Of a DNA stretch of 64,000 bases, positions 9,803 to 21,487 are shown piece by piece. The stretch is taken from NCBI GenBank assembly GCA_014529385.2, contig CM043953.1, positions 84,526,342-84,590,341 on the forward strand. Direction: 5' to 3'. Source of the DNA: Adiantum capillus-veneris (Eukaryota; Streptophyta; Polypodiopsida; Polypodiales; Pteridaceae). The position numbers and the translations under genes were made by a program. Below the pieces are notes generated by a model that was not told the origin of the DNA, searched no databases, and saw only the letters and a list, made by a program, of their open reading frames with translations. The first letter of the stretch is position 1; every line of letters starts with the position of its first letter.

Positions 9803-9825
9803 CTTACTTTGACATGATATGTGCA

Positions 9826-10255
9826 GTCTTGGATTGCTGACAAGGATGACTTCCTTCGGCGGCGGACTCGAGAGTATCGTGGAAGGGATGCGGCCCTAGC
9901 GTAGTACCTTTCAAAGCTTTGCGAGTCGCAGATAGTAGTTTCTCACAATTCGATGTCACAAGGGGGTTCAATAGCAACTTACACATTCAAAACACTATCA
10001 CGCGTCTTGGGTGGACCCGTGCTGCCCAAAAGTGGAGATAAATTCATTCTTGTGGACAAAGTGTTTGCTAGAGATTGTTTTGGTTACTGCCCACGCTATA
10101 CAGGTGGTCGGGTAGCGTATTACTACACTTACACAGCAATGGCACTAGCTCTTGGTAAACAAAACCCAGATGAACTTTTAGAGTATGGCAAACATCTCAT
10201 GATTCGTTACAAGGGTGATGTGCCAAAAAACAAAATTGAACCTTCAAAATCTTGA
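9826..10255 (+). pseudogene. Unidentified gene, 3' part
   Basis: Continues the frame of the upstream segment after the proposed intron: SWIADKDDFLRRRTREYRG, an in-frame TAG at about 9902, then 100 codons from ATG 9953 to TGA 10255 containing GGPVLPKSGDKFILVDKVF and ALGKQNPDELLEYGK. The last phrase resembles QNPDEVLEE in the 5' part, which may mean an internal duplication. It ends 63 bases from the stop of the convergent gene on the other strand. Function unknown. Confidence 0.5.
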
Positions 10256-10318
10256 TACACTTCAAGTAGCAATTGTATAAGATCATGTATTACATAAATT
10301 TTGTACAATGTCATCCAC

Positions 10319-11436
10319 TCAGAGTATCTTTCTCCACTTGTGGTTCACATACACCATTGTCTCTCTCCACCTTCGTTGACTTTCACGAGCACCGGAGTTG
10401 TTGTATGCCATTGATCTTTTAACTTTTTGTTGTTGTAAATGTCTGATGGCTTGTGTTGTTGGTGAAAAGGCCAAGACTTCTTTTGCCTGCATTCGATGAA
10501 TGATTCTACGATAGAACCATTCAAATAGTTCTCTCAAACTGTTAGCCTTGATTCGAGAGCCACCATGTCGTGTATGCCTGAAATAAGCATTTCTCACCAT
10601 GTAATGAGACTTTTCCATCCCTTGGGTATTCCATATTGCCGGGTTCCCATACTTTTGTATAAAATATGGTAAATGATTGAAGATGATGTGCTGGATATGA
10701 AAACAGATTAGTTAGAATGTTTTACACTCACATAGTTGCACATAAAATAGAATCAAATACACGATAATACCATGTAGTGAGTAATTTGGGTGTCTGTCCA
10801 TGCTGTCTTGAATGATTTTTTGAGAAGGTTGAGATTCTCCTTGAACTTGTTCATATCACCTTGTGACCAGTCATCTTTGTCTCACATCAAAAATAGGATG
10901 TCTATTGATCGCCAAACCTCAGCCTTTACGTTACGAGTAGGTGGTTCTTGGTCTTTGACTGCAATATGTAGCTTTTTCCAGCTCTGATACTCTACCTTGC
11001 TAACATAAGATGTGTTATATATTTTTCCATGTTTTGTTAGCTTCGGATCTCTTGTACCTTGGGGTTTAGATAAAAACCTCTGTGCCTTCACCCCACCGTT
11101 GGATGGTTTGCATGGGACATCCTTCTCACCAGTTGATCTCTTTTCATCCTGCTGGATTTTCACATTGCCACCATGAAGCCCCATATCCGACAGTACCAAT
11201 TCTAAGCACTGCAGGGCTACTTGTCGCTCTGCTGAGTTCTTAATCTTCCAAGCAAACCCGATATATAAGTAGACCAATTTCTCCACAATTCTACAAAGGG
11301 CATGCATTGTACAGATGTGGACATTCACAAGTGGTATTTTCAAAACCGGTCGAAAATCAGGGTCCTCGATGTGACGTGTTGGAGATTTTCTCCACCACTT
11401 TGGGTCCATGACCTTTGGAGGCTCCATGCAAAACAA
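10319..11436 (-). pseudogene. Unidentified convergent gene
   Basis: Two coding blocks. Block 1 (11436-10882) has KWWRKSPTRHIEDPDFRP and VHICTMHALCRIVEKLVYLY and ends at a TGA, after which the frame continues (DKDDWSQGDMNKFKENLN) to a GT donor-like site near 10774. Block 2 (10705-10319) has HIIFNHLPYFIQKYGNP, NTQGMEKSHYMVRNAYFRHT and ELFEWFYRRIIHRM. The QGMEKSHY..YFRHT phrase looks like a nuclease or transposase-type C-terminus, but I cannot name the family. It lies tail-to-tail with the plus-strand gene, so both may belong to one two-gene element. Confidence 0.5.
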
Positions 11437-11437
11437 T

Positions 11438-11562
11438 GGGGGTTCTCCGGGGCCCCGTCAGCCCCCATCCCTGTTTGCCCCGCAAATGTTCCTCGTGCAT
11501 CCCCGCCTCCCCGGGGGCCATTTCTCATGTGTTTTTGGACCCGTCGGCCCCGTTTTTGGACC
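11438..11562 (+). repeat. GC-rich inverted repeat, left copy
   Basis: About 125 bases beginning GGGGGTTCTCCGGGGCCCCG. They match the reverse complement of 14964-15092 at roughly 90% by eye, extending through GTTTTTGGACCCGTCGGCCC. The two copies enclose 3.4 kb of PPR debris. Confidence 0.85.
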
Positions 11563-11606
11563 CTGCACTATCTACATAAGCTTTACGTAAGTCTTATATA
11601 CACATA

Positions 11607-11766
<160 letters not shown>

Positions 11767-11825
11767 TTTATCCCATTCCGCAATTATACAGATTATCTCT
11801 CCCTCTCTCTCTATTTAGTTTGTAG

Positions 11826-14370
11826 CTCATTTCAATGCATTCCAAGAGACAAAATCCTAGACATTAAGCTCCTGAAGCACTTTTTGTGCTTTATGAAGTG
11901 CACCACATCTGGCATACATGTTGACCAAGGCAGTGCCGAGCACGAGATTTTCTTTCAATTACAACCCTTGACTAACAATATCATTGTGAATACTTTTGCC
12001 CATATAATCATCTTGTGAAATGCCACATGTCTTCAAGGTGCATTAAGTGTATGTGATTGCATTTGGAGAGATGCCCTATCTCTCCGTTCACTGAACACAA
12101 CCGAGAGCTCTTGACCATACCCCTTGACTCCAAGATGCAAGCGAATGTGATTGCATCTGAAGGGACACCCTTGCTTAGCATTCATCGAAAATAGCCCTAA
12201 GCTTGGCCAAATTGGGCATATCCCACAATCAATGCATTCTATGAGATGATAGCCCGAATAGGAAGATCCTCAAGCACTTTTTGTGCTTTATGGAGTGCAG
12301 CACATTTGGCATACATGTCGACCAAGATAGTGCCAAGCTCTTTCAACAACCCTTGACTAACAATATCATCGTGAATTGTTTTGCCCATATCAGCAACTTG
12401 TGTTATACCACGTGCCTGCAAGGTGCGAGTTTATGTGATTGCATTTCGAGGGATGCCCTCTCTTTGAGTCTATTGAGAAAAGTCTAGAGCTTCCTTACCC
12501 TGACCCTCTTGGACATATCGTGCAATCAATGCACTCCATGAGACAACATTGCGGGCTTGAGATTGCAGGTAGGAAGCTTGTCAAGGACCTGTTGTGCTCT
12601 TCCCCTCCATATTTTCTTGGGTAACCGATATTGTTGCTTTCTTGGTAGTGCTCTGTTGATTGCATCTAGAGAGACACCTTTGCTTGGCATCTGTCGATGA
12701 AAATAGCACAATGCTTCTTGGCCAGGTTGGGCATATCCCACAATCAATGCATTCCTAGGGACAAAATCCTAGACAGGAATCTCCTCAAGCGCTTTGTGTG
12801 CCTTATGAAGTGCATTACATTTGGCATACATGTCCATCATTGACCAAGGCACTCACTAAGGAAGTTGTGTGATGCCGGACACCTTCAAGGTGCAAGTGTA
12901 CGTGATTGCATTTGAAGAGATGCTTTCTCTCTACATCTACTAAAAATAGCCCAGAGCTTCCTGACCTTTATCCTTTTAGACATATCGTGCAATCAATGCA
13001 CTCCATGAGACAACATTGCGGACATGAAGCTTGTGGACGAGGACGTGTTGCACTCTTCTCATTCATGGATTTTTTTTTTGCTTCATGCTTTGTTGATTGC
13101 ATTTAGAGAGATACCCTCGCTTGGCATTCACAAAAAATAGACAAGATGTTATTGGTCACGTTGGGCATATTCCACAAGCAATGGATTTTAAGAGATGACA
13201 CCTTGGACATGAAGCTCTCCGGGGGTGCACCTTTAAGAAACTATTCATATAACATGTGTTCAAAGGGTATTAAAAAAACCCCTTTATTTACACGCTTAAT
13301 GTAATTAAGTAATCCTTTTTCTTTTAACTTACAGGTTTTCTCTAAAATCAATTAATAAAACCCTTTTTGTTAATATGATCTTGTTAAAATCTTAAGACTT
13401 TGGCAATTAAAAAACCCAATCATTTGAGCTTACGTGGTAGCCTACATGTCTAAGAGGTGAGAGGAAGCTCCTCAAGCACTTTTTGTGTGTTAGGAAGTGC
13501 ACCACATTTGGAATACATGTCGACAAAACTATTTGTGTAATGCAAGCTCCTTCAAGATGCAAGTGTTTTTTATTGCATTGGAGAGGTTCCCTCTCTCTCA
13601 ATCTGCTAAAATCCATAGCTTCCTGACCCTAACCTTGCTAGACATATCGTGAAATTAATGCACTCCATGAGACAACATTGCGGGCACGAAGCTTATTGAG
13701 GACCTATTGCATGCTTCTCCTCAATGTTTGCTTATGTAGCTAATATTGTTGCTTTCTTAGTGCTTCTCTACAGATTGCACCAAGAGAGACACCCTTGCTT
13801 GGCATCCATCAAAAACAACCCAGAGTTTCTTAGGCATTCTAAGAGACAAAATCCCGCAGAGAAATCTCCTCAAGAACTTTTTGTGCTTTATGAAGTGCAC
13901 CACATTTTTCATACATGTTGATCAAGGCATTGCACTCTTCCTCTACATGTTTTCTTGTGTAGAAAATATTGTTTCTTTCTTGGCGCTGCTCTAATCATTG
14001 CATCTTTCCCTACATGTTTGCTTGTGTAGCATCCGCTGAAAATAGCCCAGAGATTCTTGGCCAAGGTGGGCACACATTTGGCATACATGTCAACCAAGGT
14101 AGTTGTGTAATGCCACATGCCTTCAAGGTGCAAGTGTACGCGATTGCATTTTGAGAGATGCCTTCTCTTTTCATCTATTGAAAATAGCCTAGAGCTTTGC
14201 TTGGCCAAAAACAATGTAGAGCTTCTTGGTCAAGTTGGGCTTATTTTACAAATAGTGCATTTTAAGAGACAACATCCCAAATAGAAATTTCCTCAAGCAT
14301 TTTTTGTGCTTTATGAAGTGCATCACATTCCACATACATGTCCACCAAGGAATAGTCTTAAATAGTACCT
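11826..14370 (-). pseudogene. Decayed PPR repeat cluster
   Basis: The minus strand holds a string of pentatricopeptide repeat fragments, most broken by stops or indels. Clearest pieces: 12421-12239 (GKTIHDDIVSQGLL, LVDMYAKCAALHKAQKVLED), 12747-12526 (MIVGYAQPGQEALCYFHRQM, SKGVSLDA, VLDKLPTCN), 13616-13407 and 14214-13909 (TTTLVDMYAKC). On the plus strand the same phrases recur about every 300-400 bases (GTGCTTTATGAAGTGCA, CATACATGTTGACCAAGG, CCATGAGACAACATTGCGGG). Intact PPR proteins bind organellar RNA for editing and processing. Here no repeat run is long enough to be functional, so this is a rearranged pseudogene array. Confidence 0.85.
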
Positions 14371-14963
14371 ATCAATCGCTCTATCAAGTACAATAGTGTT
14401 ATGGGGCTAGGCCGTGGGTCTTTGATTTTGCCTTGGAGCCGCAGTCCAAGTGATGATCCTTCAATGAAAACAGGTTAGCTTGATAAAAAGAACTTGAAGG
14501 ACAATCCACGAAACATACACGGGACGCGAATTGAGATGAAAACCCAAACGGGACTTGCATTGATTCCAAAATGAAGATTAAAAAAAGGGACGGATGCCTC
14601 TCTAACGCCTCTGTTGATTGCCACCCCGATTCCAGCTCATAGCCGGCACCCTTTGAACTACCCGTGCTCAATACGTCCGGATCATCCAGAGAGGAAGACC
14701 GCTCCTCTATAATTGGGAACAATTTGGGGTGGGCCGGCAAACCGCCCAAGCCCGAAGCCTCAGGATAGAAATCCCATCAAAAAGGTGTCCGTCGGCTCTT
14801 CCATGAGCGGCGGTTCAAAAAGTAGCCAAAACATGAAAACAGCCCACTCGGCTGCTCCTCGCGCTGTTTTGGGACCACGGGAATCCGCAGATCACTCACA
14901 GCCCAAGTGGGGCTCTAAGTGAAAAAACATCCCTTCGGGGGACTCCCGGAGCCGTTGGGGCTC
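14371..14963. other. No recognised gene
   Basis: A 116-codon open frame exists on the minus strand (14749-14399) but shows no domain. A GC-richer part near 14810-14960 leads into the right copy of the GC-rich inverted repeat. Confidence 0.4.
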
Positions 14964-15092
14964 ATGGGGCCGACGGGTCCAAAAACGCATGAGAAATGGC
15001 CCTCGGGGAGACGGGGACGCGCGAGGAACATTTGCGGGGCAAACGGGGATGGGGGCTGACGGGGCCCCGAAGACCCCCCCCCGGTAGAGAAC
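14964..15092 (-). repeat. GC-rich inverted repeat, right copy
   Basis: Reverse complement of 11438-11562. It contains C and G homopolymer runs (nine C at about 15073-15081, ten C at 15112-15121). Confidence 0.85.
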
Positions 15093-15244
15093 CCCAACAA
15101 TTCTCTCTTCCCCCCCCCCCCTTAAGGAACTTTGACGTCCTCATCAATTGGAAGCATAACCACAAAGTGCATACATTCGCATAAGTAACACATCTGACTA
15201 CATCAAAAACGCATATGACTAACTGATTACATAACACACTGGTA

Positions 15245-15690
15245 TACATGTAATGACTTGCCTCAAACCTTGAGCATGTGCTTGAGTTCAGGCATGTTGT
15301 AATATCTTAGAAGCATCTATTTTTCCATTGCAATGACTTTGTCTTCTGGAACCCATGCGCAATCTGACATTGGGCGCCCACGCCATTTTACATAGAATTG
15401 TGGCACCTTACACACAAAACGGTGTTTTAAGATGATCTCTCACTCAAAAGGGTTTAAGCCTTTGTCAAGAAATGGCACATGGCAGCCGAATCTTTTGTCT
15501 TCATAGAAACCCTTCAGTAGGGTGACATGAAACACGTTGTGAATCCAAACATTGGAAGGTAGTTCGAGCTTGTAGGAGACATTGTTATAGTCCTGCAAGA
15601 TCTTGTAAAGTCCGTAGTACCTATGGTTGAACTTGGGAGTTTATGTTCGAGTTTGAATTGTGAGTAGCTCATAAAAAGGCAATTAATGCT
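15245..15690 (-). pseudogene. Chromovirus integrase C-terminus with chromodomain, remnant
   Basis: The minus strand reads KILQDYNNVSYKLELPSNVW, IHNVFHVTLLKGFYED, then an in-frame stop in NPFE*E, then FVCKVPQFYVKWRGRPMSD and CAWVPEDKVIAMEK with another stop. The VFHVxxLK phrase and the VKWRG.PMSD.AWVP chromodomain are typical of the end of chromovirus (Ty3/gypsy) pol. No LTR or other pol part is attached, so it is an orphan fragment. Confidence 0.82.
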
Positions 15691-15789
15691 GCTTGCATGA
15701 GATGCACATCGTGGTTTTCATGGAAATTTTCCTATTGGTTGAGGCACATTCTCTCACTAGAGATAAAAGGCCCAAAAATGAGTCCATTT

Positions 15790-16198
15790 CTTTCCTAATG
15801 TTGGGTATATCCCACAATCAATGCATTCCAAGAGATGACATCCTTGACAAGAAGCTCCTCAAGCACTTTTTGTGCTATATGAAGTGCAACACATTTGGCA
15901 TACATGTCAGCTAAGGTAGTTTTGTAATTCCACATGCCTTCAAGGTGATAGTGTACGTGATTGCATTTGAAGGGATTCCCTCTCTCCGCACCTATTGAAA
16001 ATAGCCCACAACTTCCTCACCCTCACCCTCTTGGGCATATCGTACAACCAATGCACACCATGAGACAACATTATACAAAAGAAGCTTGTCAAGGACTTGG
16101 TGCGCCGCTCTTCCCCCTCCATGGTTGCTTGTGTAGCAGATGTTGTTACTTTCTTGGTGCTTCTCGGGTAATTGCATCTGAGGAGACACCCTTGCCTA
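15790..16198 (-). pseudogene. PPR pseudogene fragment, left of CACTA insertion
   Basis: Same phrases as the cluster at 11.8-14.4 kb. The minus-strand frame 16189-15992 contains VLDKLLLYNVVSW and VRYAQEGEGEEVVGYFQ. The text breaks off at 16198 in GAGGAGACACCCTTGCCTA, where the CACTA element starts, and resumes at 29898 with CTAGCATCCACCGAAGACAA. Confidence 0.85.
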
Positions 16199-16355
16199 CA
16201 CTACAAGACGTGCTTAATAGTAGTGACGCTCGTAGTGCGACGCTCAAAAATGAAAAAGCACGGCAACGCTATATGCGTCGCTATAGGCATCGCTATGGCG
16301 TCACTATGTTACTTGTAACATAACAACGCTCATAGCGATGCTTATAGCGACGCCG
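16199..16355 (+). repeat. CACTA left terminal and subterminal repeats
   Basis: The terminal inverted repeat is followed by repeated, both-orientation copies of a GCGACGCT/AGCGTCGC-like motif (for example GCGTCGCTATAGGCATCGCT near 16278, TAGCGATGCTTATAGCGACG near 16336). In En/Spm the equivalent repeats are binding sites for the TNPA protein. Confidence 0.85.
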
Positions 16356-16447
16356 ACAGGGCTAAAAAAATAACCGAGAGCGTCCGAAAACTCAGATCGC
16401 AGATCTGAGTTTTCGACGCGCGCTCAAGCAAGCAAGGTAACGCTTTC

Positions 16448-16574
16448 CCTCTCTCTCTCTCTCTCTCTTTCTTCTCCACACACACACACACACACACACG
16501 AGGAGAGGAAGGAGAGCCGGGTATGCTCCTTCCCTCTCTTCCCTCTCATGTTCCGTTCCCCTCTTTCTCTCTCC

Positions 16575-16608
<34 letters not shown>

Positions 16609-16689
16609 AACACACAAACACACGAGGAGAGGAAGGAGAGCCAGATATGCTCTTTCCCTCTCCTCACTTTCATGGTCCCTTTCCCTCTT

Positions 16690-16768
<79 letters not shown>

Positions 16769-16774
16769 TGTGTT

Positions 16775-16813
<39 letters not shown>

Positions 16814-17041
16814 ACAAGCATAAACAAAAAACGCACACACACATGCATAAACAAAGAAAGCACACACACATTGAGAGAGGAAAAGAGAGAGAGCATGCAT
16901 AAACCAAAAACGCGCACACACACACATGCATAATCAAAGAAAGCACACACACATTGAGAGAGGAAAAGAGAGAGAGAGCATGCATAAACCAAAAACGTGC
17001 ACACACACATGCATAATCAAAGAATGCACACACACATTGAG

Positions 17042-17106
<65 letters not shown>

Positions 17107-17138
17107 AGAGAGAGAGAGAGAGAAGAAGAAGAAGAAGA
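16448..17138. repeat. Microsatellite block (CT)n, (CA)n, (GA)n
   Basis: Many dinucleotide runs with an internal higher-order repeat: a (CT)n(CA)n unit plus GAGGAGAGGAAGGAGAGCC occurs near 16478-16530 and again near 16590-16645, and ATGCATAAACCAAAAACG-type units recur near 16810-17030. Open frames here are low complexity and not genes. Confidence 0.9.
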
Positions 17139-17139
17139 G

Positions 17140-17487
17140 TCTTAACATCGTAGGAAACTATCCCAAGAGACCTTAAAGATCTAGTCGACAGGAGTTGAAC
17201 TCAAGACATGTTATTCATAAGGGAAATGGCATAACCAATCTATCACACTTCGATGATAGAAAAGTTATACAATTTTTCTCCTTTTTTTATTGGCGTGCAC
17301 ACAAACCCACACACACACCCGAGAAGAAGAGAGTTTAATTTAACGTCGTAGGAAACTAATTAAAGAGACCTAAAAATCTAGCTGACGAGGAGTTGAACTC
17401 AAGACTTGTGATTCAAGAGGAAAATGGCATAACCAATCTACCACACTTAGGTGATAGAAAGGTTATACCATTTTTCTCTTTTTATTG

Positions 17488-17529
<42 letters not shown>

Positions 17530-17572
17530 GAAGAAGAGAGTGTTAACGTCGTAGGAAACTATCCCAAAAGAT
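17140..17572 (-). repeat. Tandem copies of a tRNA-derived SINE-like sequence
   Basis: Units near 17140-17290 and 17332-17492, plus a truncated start near 17535. On the minus strand each reads GTGTGGTAGATTGGTTATGC and then GTCTTGAGTTCAACTCC, which resemble the A and B boxes of an RNA polymerase III promoter in a tRNA-like head. Both units end in CA/CT-rich DNA. No complete tRNA cloverleaf is claimed. Confidence 0.5.
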
Positions 17573-18186
17573 AGGTTTATTTATGTTATATTAGATTAGA
17601 TTTAGGTTATTTAAGGTTAGAAAAAATGGCGAGAAAATCGTTTAAGATAAGGTTAGAAGAAATGGCGAGAAAATTTCCTTCGCTCACAGCCTCGACAGTC
17701 CATGCGGACCAGCAATTTCACCTGCATGTTCGACTGTTGCTACCAAACAATAAGCCGTCATGCTCAGCTAATAGAAGAGCAAATTGAGCCTACACAGAAA
17801 TTAGTGATGCAAGATGACGATTCCAAGGGTCACACACACACACACACACACCACATCCCGTAAAATCTAGATTAAGAAATAAATGCCTTGAGAAAACATC
17901 AGCTACATTGCAAGAATGGCGTACCTGCATGCTACAAACAAAGATCTACTATGAAAATATGTTAAGATGTTGTGAAATGCTACAGCTAGAGAAGAGGCAA
18001 AGGGGTTTTGTCCACTACATGTAGTATCATGTAGACGTGGGTGTGTAGATTTCTTGTACCCACAAATATAGGCATTGACCTATAAAGACGAGATTATAAC
18101 CCGGCGGTTCTGATCTCCGTTCACCTCTAGACCGAGGTGTGCGGGGATTGGACATGACTAGAGAATGTGAGGTAGTTTATAGTGTG

Positions 18187-18229
<43 letters not shown>

Positions 18230-18293
18230 AAGACGAAGAATACCAATAGAAGATTAAATTTTTTGTCCAGGTTATAAGATTTTTGCCCTCATT
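17573..18293. other. CACTA left non-coding region
   Basis: No gene seen. It contains the repeated phrase AGAAAAAATGGCGAGAAAAT at about 17617 and 17655, a (CA)n run at 17831-17850 and a (GA)n run at 18190-18226, 70-100 bases upstream of the transposase start. Confidence 0.5.
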
Positions 18294-20208
18294 ATGAGTA
18301 GTGACGAGGATGTGGGTTCGTCCAACCGAAACACCTATCTCTCAACGAGGATCTTATGTCCTTGTAACCATTGCAAGCATGCTGTGTGACGGACAAGACG
18401 CGTTTCTTTGCAGCACATTCGCGAACTTGGAGAGTTCGATCCATCTATTATAGATCGAGTTGTTTCCAATTATAACTCGTCGGACTCTGACGTTGGCCAA
18501 CAGGCAGCAATCTTGCAACCCAATAGACGTGTTCGCAGGCGCTTTCGTCAAGCAACATATGTGAGGCCACAAGATGTAGCCTCTGACAGCTCGGGGGATG
18601 ATCATGCACACCACATTCCCAACGAGGCAATGTTTGAGCCTGAGATTGATGAAATGATCGAGACGATCATGGATTCAGAAAGGCTTGTCTATGATGATAT
18701 GCAAAGTGAAGCTGATACGCCATTGTATAATGGAGCACGTGTGTCTAGATTGAAAGCGCTCCTGGTTCTTCTCAACATGCAGACAAAGTTTGGATGGAGT
18801 GACACGAGCGTCACAGCACTTTTCAGGTGATCTATTACAATTAGTTTAGTTTAATAAAACTCTAAATGTATAATGATCTGATAGATTTTTACACAATTGT
18901 ACCTTATTTTTATGTTGTATAGATTGCTCAAAGAGCACATACTACCAGCTGATAATGTGATGCCAGATTCCCGAGAGGAAGGAAGAAAGATTTTGCAAAA
19001 CTTGGGGATGGATTACAATTCAATCCACGCTTGTCCTAATGACTGCATTCTTTTTAGAGGGAAATACATAGACATGGAGAAGTGTCTGAAATGTGATTCC
19101 GAAAGATATCGAGTAGATCTCCACAGAACAAAAATTCTGCAAAAGGTTTTGTGACATTTTCCTCTGCTTCCTCGCATCAAGCATTTTTTTGAATGTAAGT
19201 CCATGGCCACCCTAGCATCATGGCATGAGGAGAATAAATCTTCGGATGGTGTGCTACGCATTCCTGCAGATTGTGCAACCTGGAAACATATAGATGGAAC
19301 ATGGTTGGATTTTGCCAGGGAAGCTCAAAATTTGCGCTTAGGCCTGGCTATGGATGGCGTAAATCCATTTGGTCAAAGATCAACATATTACAGTGTATGG
19401 CCCGTTGTCATTGTCAACTACAACATTCCCTCGTGGTTGACTACGAAGAAGGGGCACTTATGGCTAAGCTTGATTGTGCCAGGGCGATATAAAGTGAAGA
19501 ATATGGATGTGTATCTTCGTCCACTATTGGAAGAGCTACAACAATTATGGATTGGCATAGAGGTGGTGGATATGAGCCGACACACAGGTCGATGGAATGC
19601 TTTGATTAGAGGCATTCTAATGTGGACCATGCATGACTATCCCGGACTAACAGAATGCTCAGTGATCTATTTACACTCCTCACTCAGACACTGTAAATCT
19701 TGGTTTTTCTCAAGCTGATCTATTATCATGTGTATACATGCAGGGCTTCAAACAAGCGGATACAGAGCATGTGTCACATGTGGACCTAGACTGAATGCAC
19801 GTAGGGCGCCCTCACTGACAAAGCAAATCTACGAAGGTCATCAAGCGTATCTTCCAGAGAATCATGTGTTACGCGACGGCTTTTTGGGAAGAGAGCCACC
19901 GAGGATGTCTGCACAAGCATTGTTAGAGCAGAAGGAGATGTGTGATGACGGATTGCCCCCAGGGATGAAGAGACTATCTCTATGGTACGAGTTACCATAC
20001 TGGCCCCGACTCATGATCAATCACTTGCTCGATCCAATGCACATATTCAAGAATGTGGGTAATCTACTATGGGACCATCTGACCGGCAAGAAAGATACTT
20101 TGGGAGCCAGGGTTGACCTTAGAAATGTGGATCGTATGGAGCAATATTGGCCGCAAACAGCGTCCGATGGATTGATAAAACTCCCTAAAGCATCATGGAT
20201 TTTCACAG
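18294..20208 (+). pseudogene. CACTA transposase (TNP2-like), 5' exons
   Basis: ATG at 18294. Exon 1 (to about 18826) has CPCNHCKHAV, the cysteine motif at the N-terminus of plant TNP2 transposases, with an in-frame TGA right after it. Intron 18827-18922 (GT...AG). Exon 2 holds the DNA-transposase core: FPLLPRIKHFF, LASWHEEN, AMDGVNPFGQRSTYYSVWPV, LWLSLIVPGRYKVKNMDVYL, PLLEELQQLW; a TGA interrupts it near 19155. Intron about 19662-19743. Exon 3 continues with YRACVTCGPR and LINHLLDPMHIFKNVG. The frame stops at 20208 because copia is inserted. The enzyme cuts and moves CACTA DNA. Confidence 0.92.
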
Positions 20209-20400
20209 TGTTGGGGTATAAAGCCCAATGTGGTCTCCCAGGTAAGTGGACGGGCCGCCAGGTATGTACACATATTCTTTTGTTAAAACCTAATAAGAAC
20301 TCACTATGTTGTACACATTACAGTAGAGCGATTTCACCATATCGTCGTGCTCTTCTTCTCGCACTCTCTCTCGCATCGCACTTCCGCTCGTACTCCTTCA
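20209..20400 (+). repeat. Left LTR of copia element
   Basis: Starts TGTTGGGGTATAAAGCCC and ends CGTACTCCTTCA; matches 25561-25752 over the full 192 bases without indels. Confidence 0.96.
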
Positions 20401-20402
20401 AC

Positions 20403-20414
20403 TGGTATCAGAGC
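20403..20414 (+). promoter_or_regulatory. Primer-binding site of copia element
   Basis: TGGTATCAGAGC, complementary to the 3' end of plant initiator tRNA-Met, two bases after the left LTR. Confidence 0.95.
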
Positions 20415-21487
20415 TCAGATCGAGGCTCGGCATAGCATTTGCAGGTAGCCAGAGTCACCTGCTCAGATTGGAGTGAGATTCGACAGGTGAAGACACAACC
20501 CCAATTCTTGAGGTATAGACCAAAGGCCTTGGTGTTCTCAGAATTTCATTCTGAGGTCATCTCGGCCACCGTTCGGCTTTGACAAAGTTCTGCGCAGGCC
20601 ATTTTCGATTACGTGGTCTCGGCGGGTGTAGATCCGACTCTGCAAATTTGGGGTTTCGGCCTACGACTGCAAGTGCTGAGGATATTTGCACTTCCAGAGT
20701 GCTGATTTGTGGCTATCTACACAACGAAGGACGGCTTACAGTTCTTGGAGGTGTGTCACATACGACACGGGGGCACCTACACACAGACTGTAGGCGACAT
20801 CCACTAGTTTATCAGGTAGCTTGTGTTTGCTGCTTGATATTCCAGATTTCATGCTGACATTGCAGGTACTTCCACATGGGATGTATTGTCAGAGATGATG
20901 TATGTCTGTTGAGGGTTTGGTGGCTGTGAGTCACGCAGCAAACAACCGCCGCAGCGGTCACAGCATACAGTGGGAAATTTGTGGATGTATGACTTTGTGG
21001 GAAGTCTATGTACTGTCATATTTACTGCAGCCTTTGTTGAGGGTCGAGTGAGGTTTTATTGAGCTAGGGGATTCTCGAATGTTGAGATCCTTTCGGTGAT
21101 ACAGGTCTTGAAGCGATCCCTTGAGCACCCTTAGATAGGTAGCTAGGATGTATTGACTGTGAGTTAGACAGCTGGGATTGCATCTTTGCTTTACTACCGT
21201 TGAGGCATTGTCGCAGTCTATGCTTACGGGATAGTGATAGGACAGTGAGAGACAGTACAGGTGCAGGACAGGTTTACCCACAGCTTACAGTGTTAGAGAG
21301 ACAGTGGTTTTTTGAGCTGTTTTTTGAGTAAACCAGAGCCATTTTACAAAGGAGACTCTTCCGAAATTCCTGCAGAATCTGAAGCTTTCTTGGTTCATTT
21401 GACAGGTTGATATTGGTTCAGAGGTTAGTTTACAAGGGAAACTTTGCTGAATTTTCCCAAGAAAATAAACTACTGTGAAGCGTAGCT
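20415..21487 (+). other. Copia 5' leader
   Basis: About 1.07 kb without a convincing gene between the primer site and the gag ATG. Short open frames here (for example 20579-20857) show no domain. Confidence 0.6.

Noticed and set aside
12239-12421. Functional PPR gene
   Set aside because: Repeats are single, in several frames and broken by stops; no run of consecutive intact repeats exists.
16392-17153. Long open frames of 60-213 codons on both strands
   Set aside because: They are made of CT/CA/GA microsatellites translated as Leu-Ser, His-Thr and Glu-Arg repeats; no complex protein sequence.
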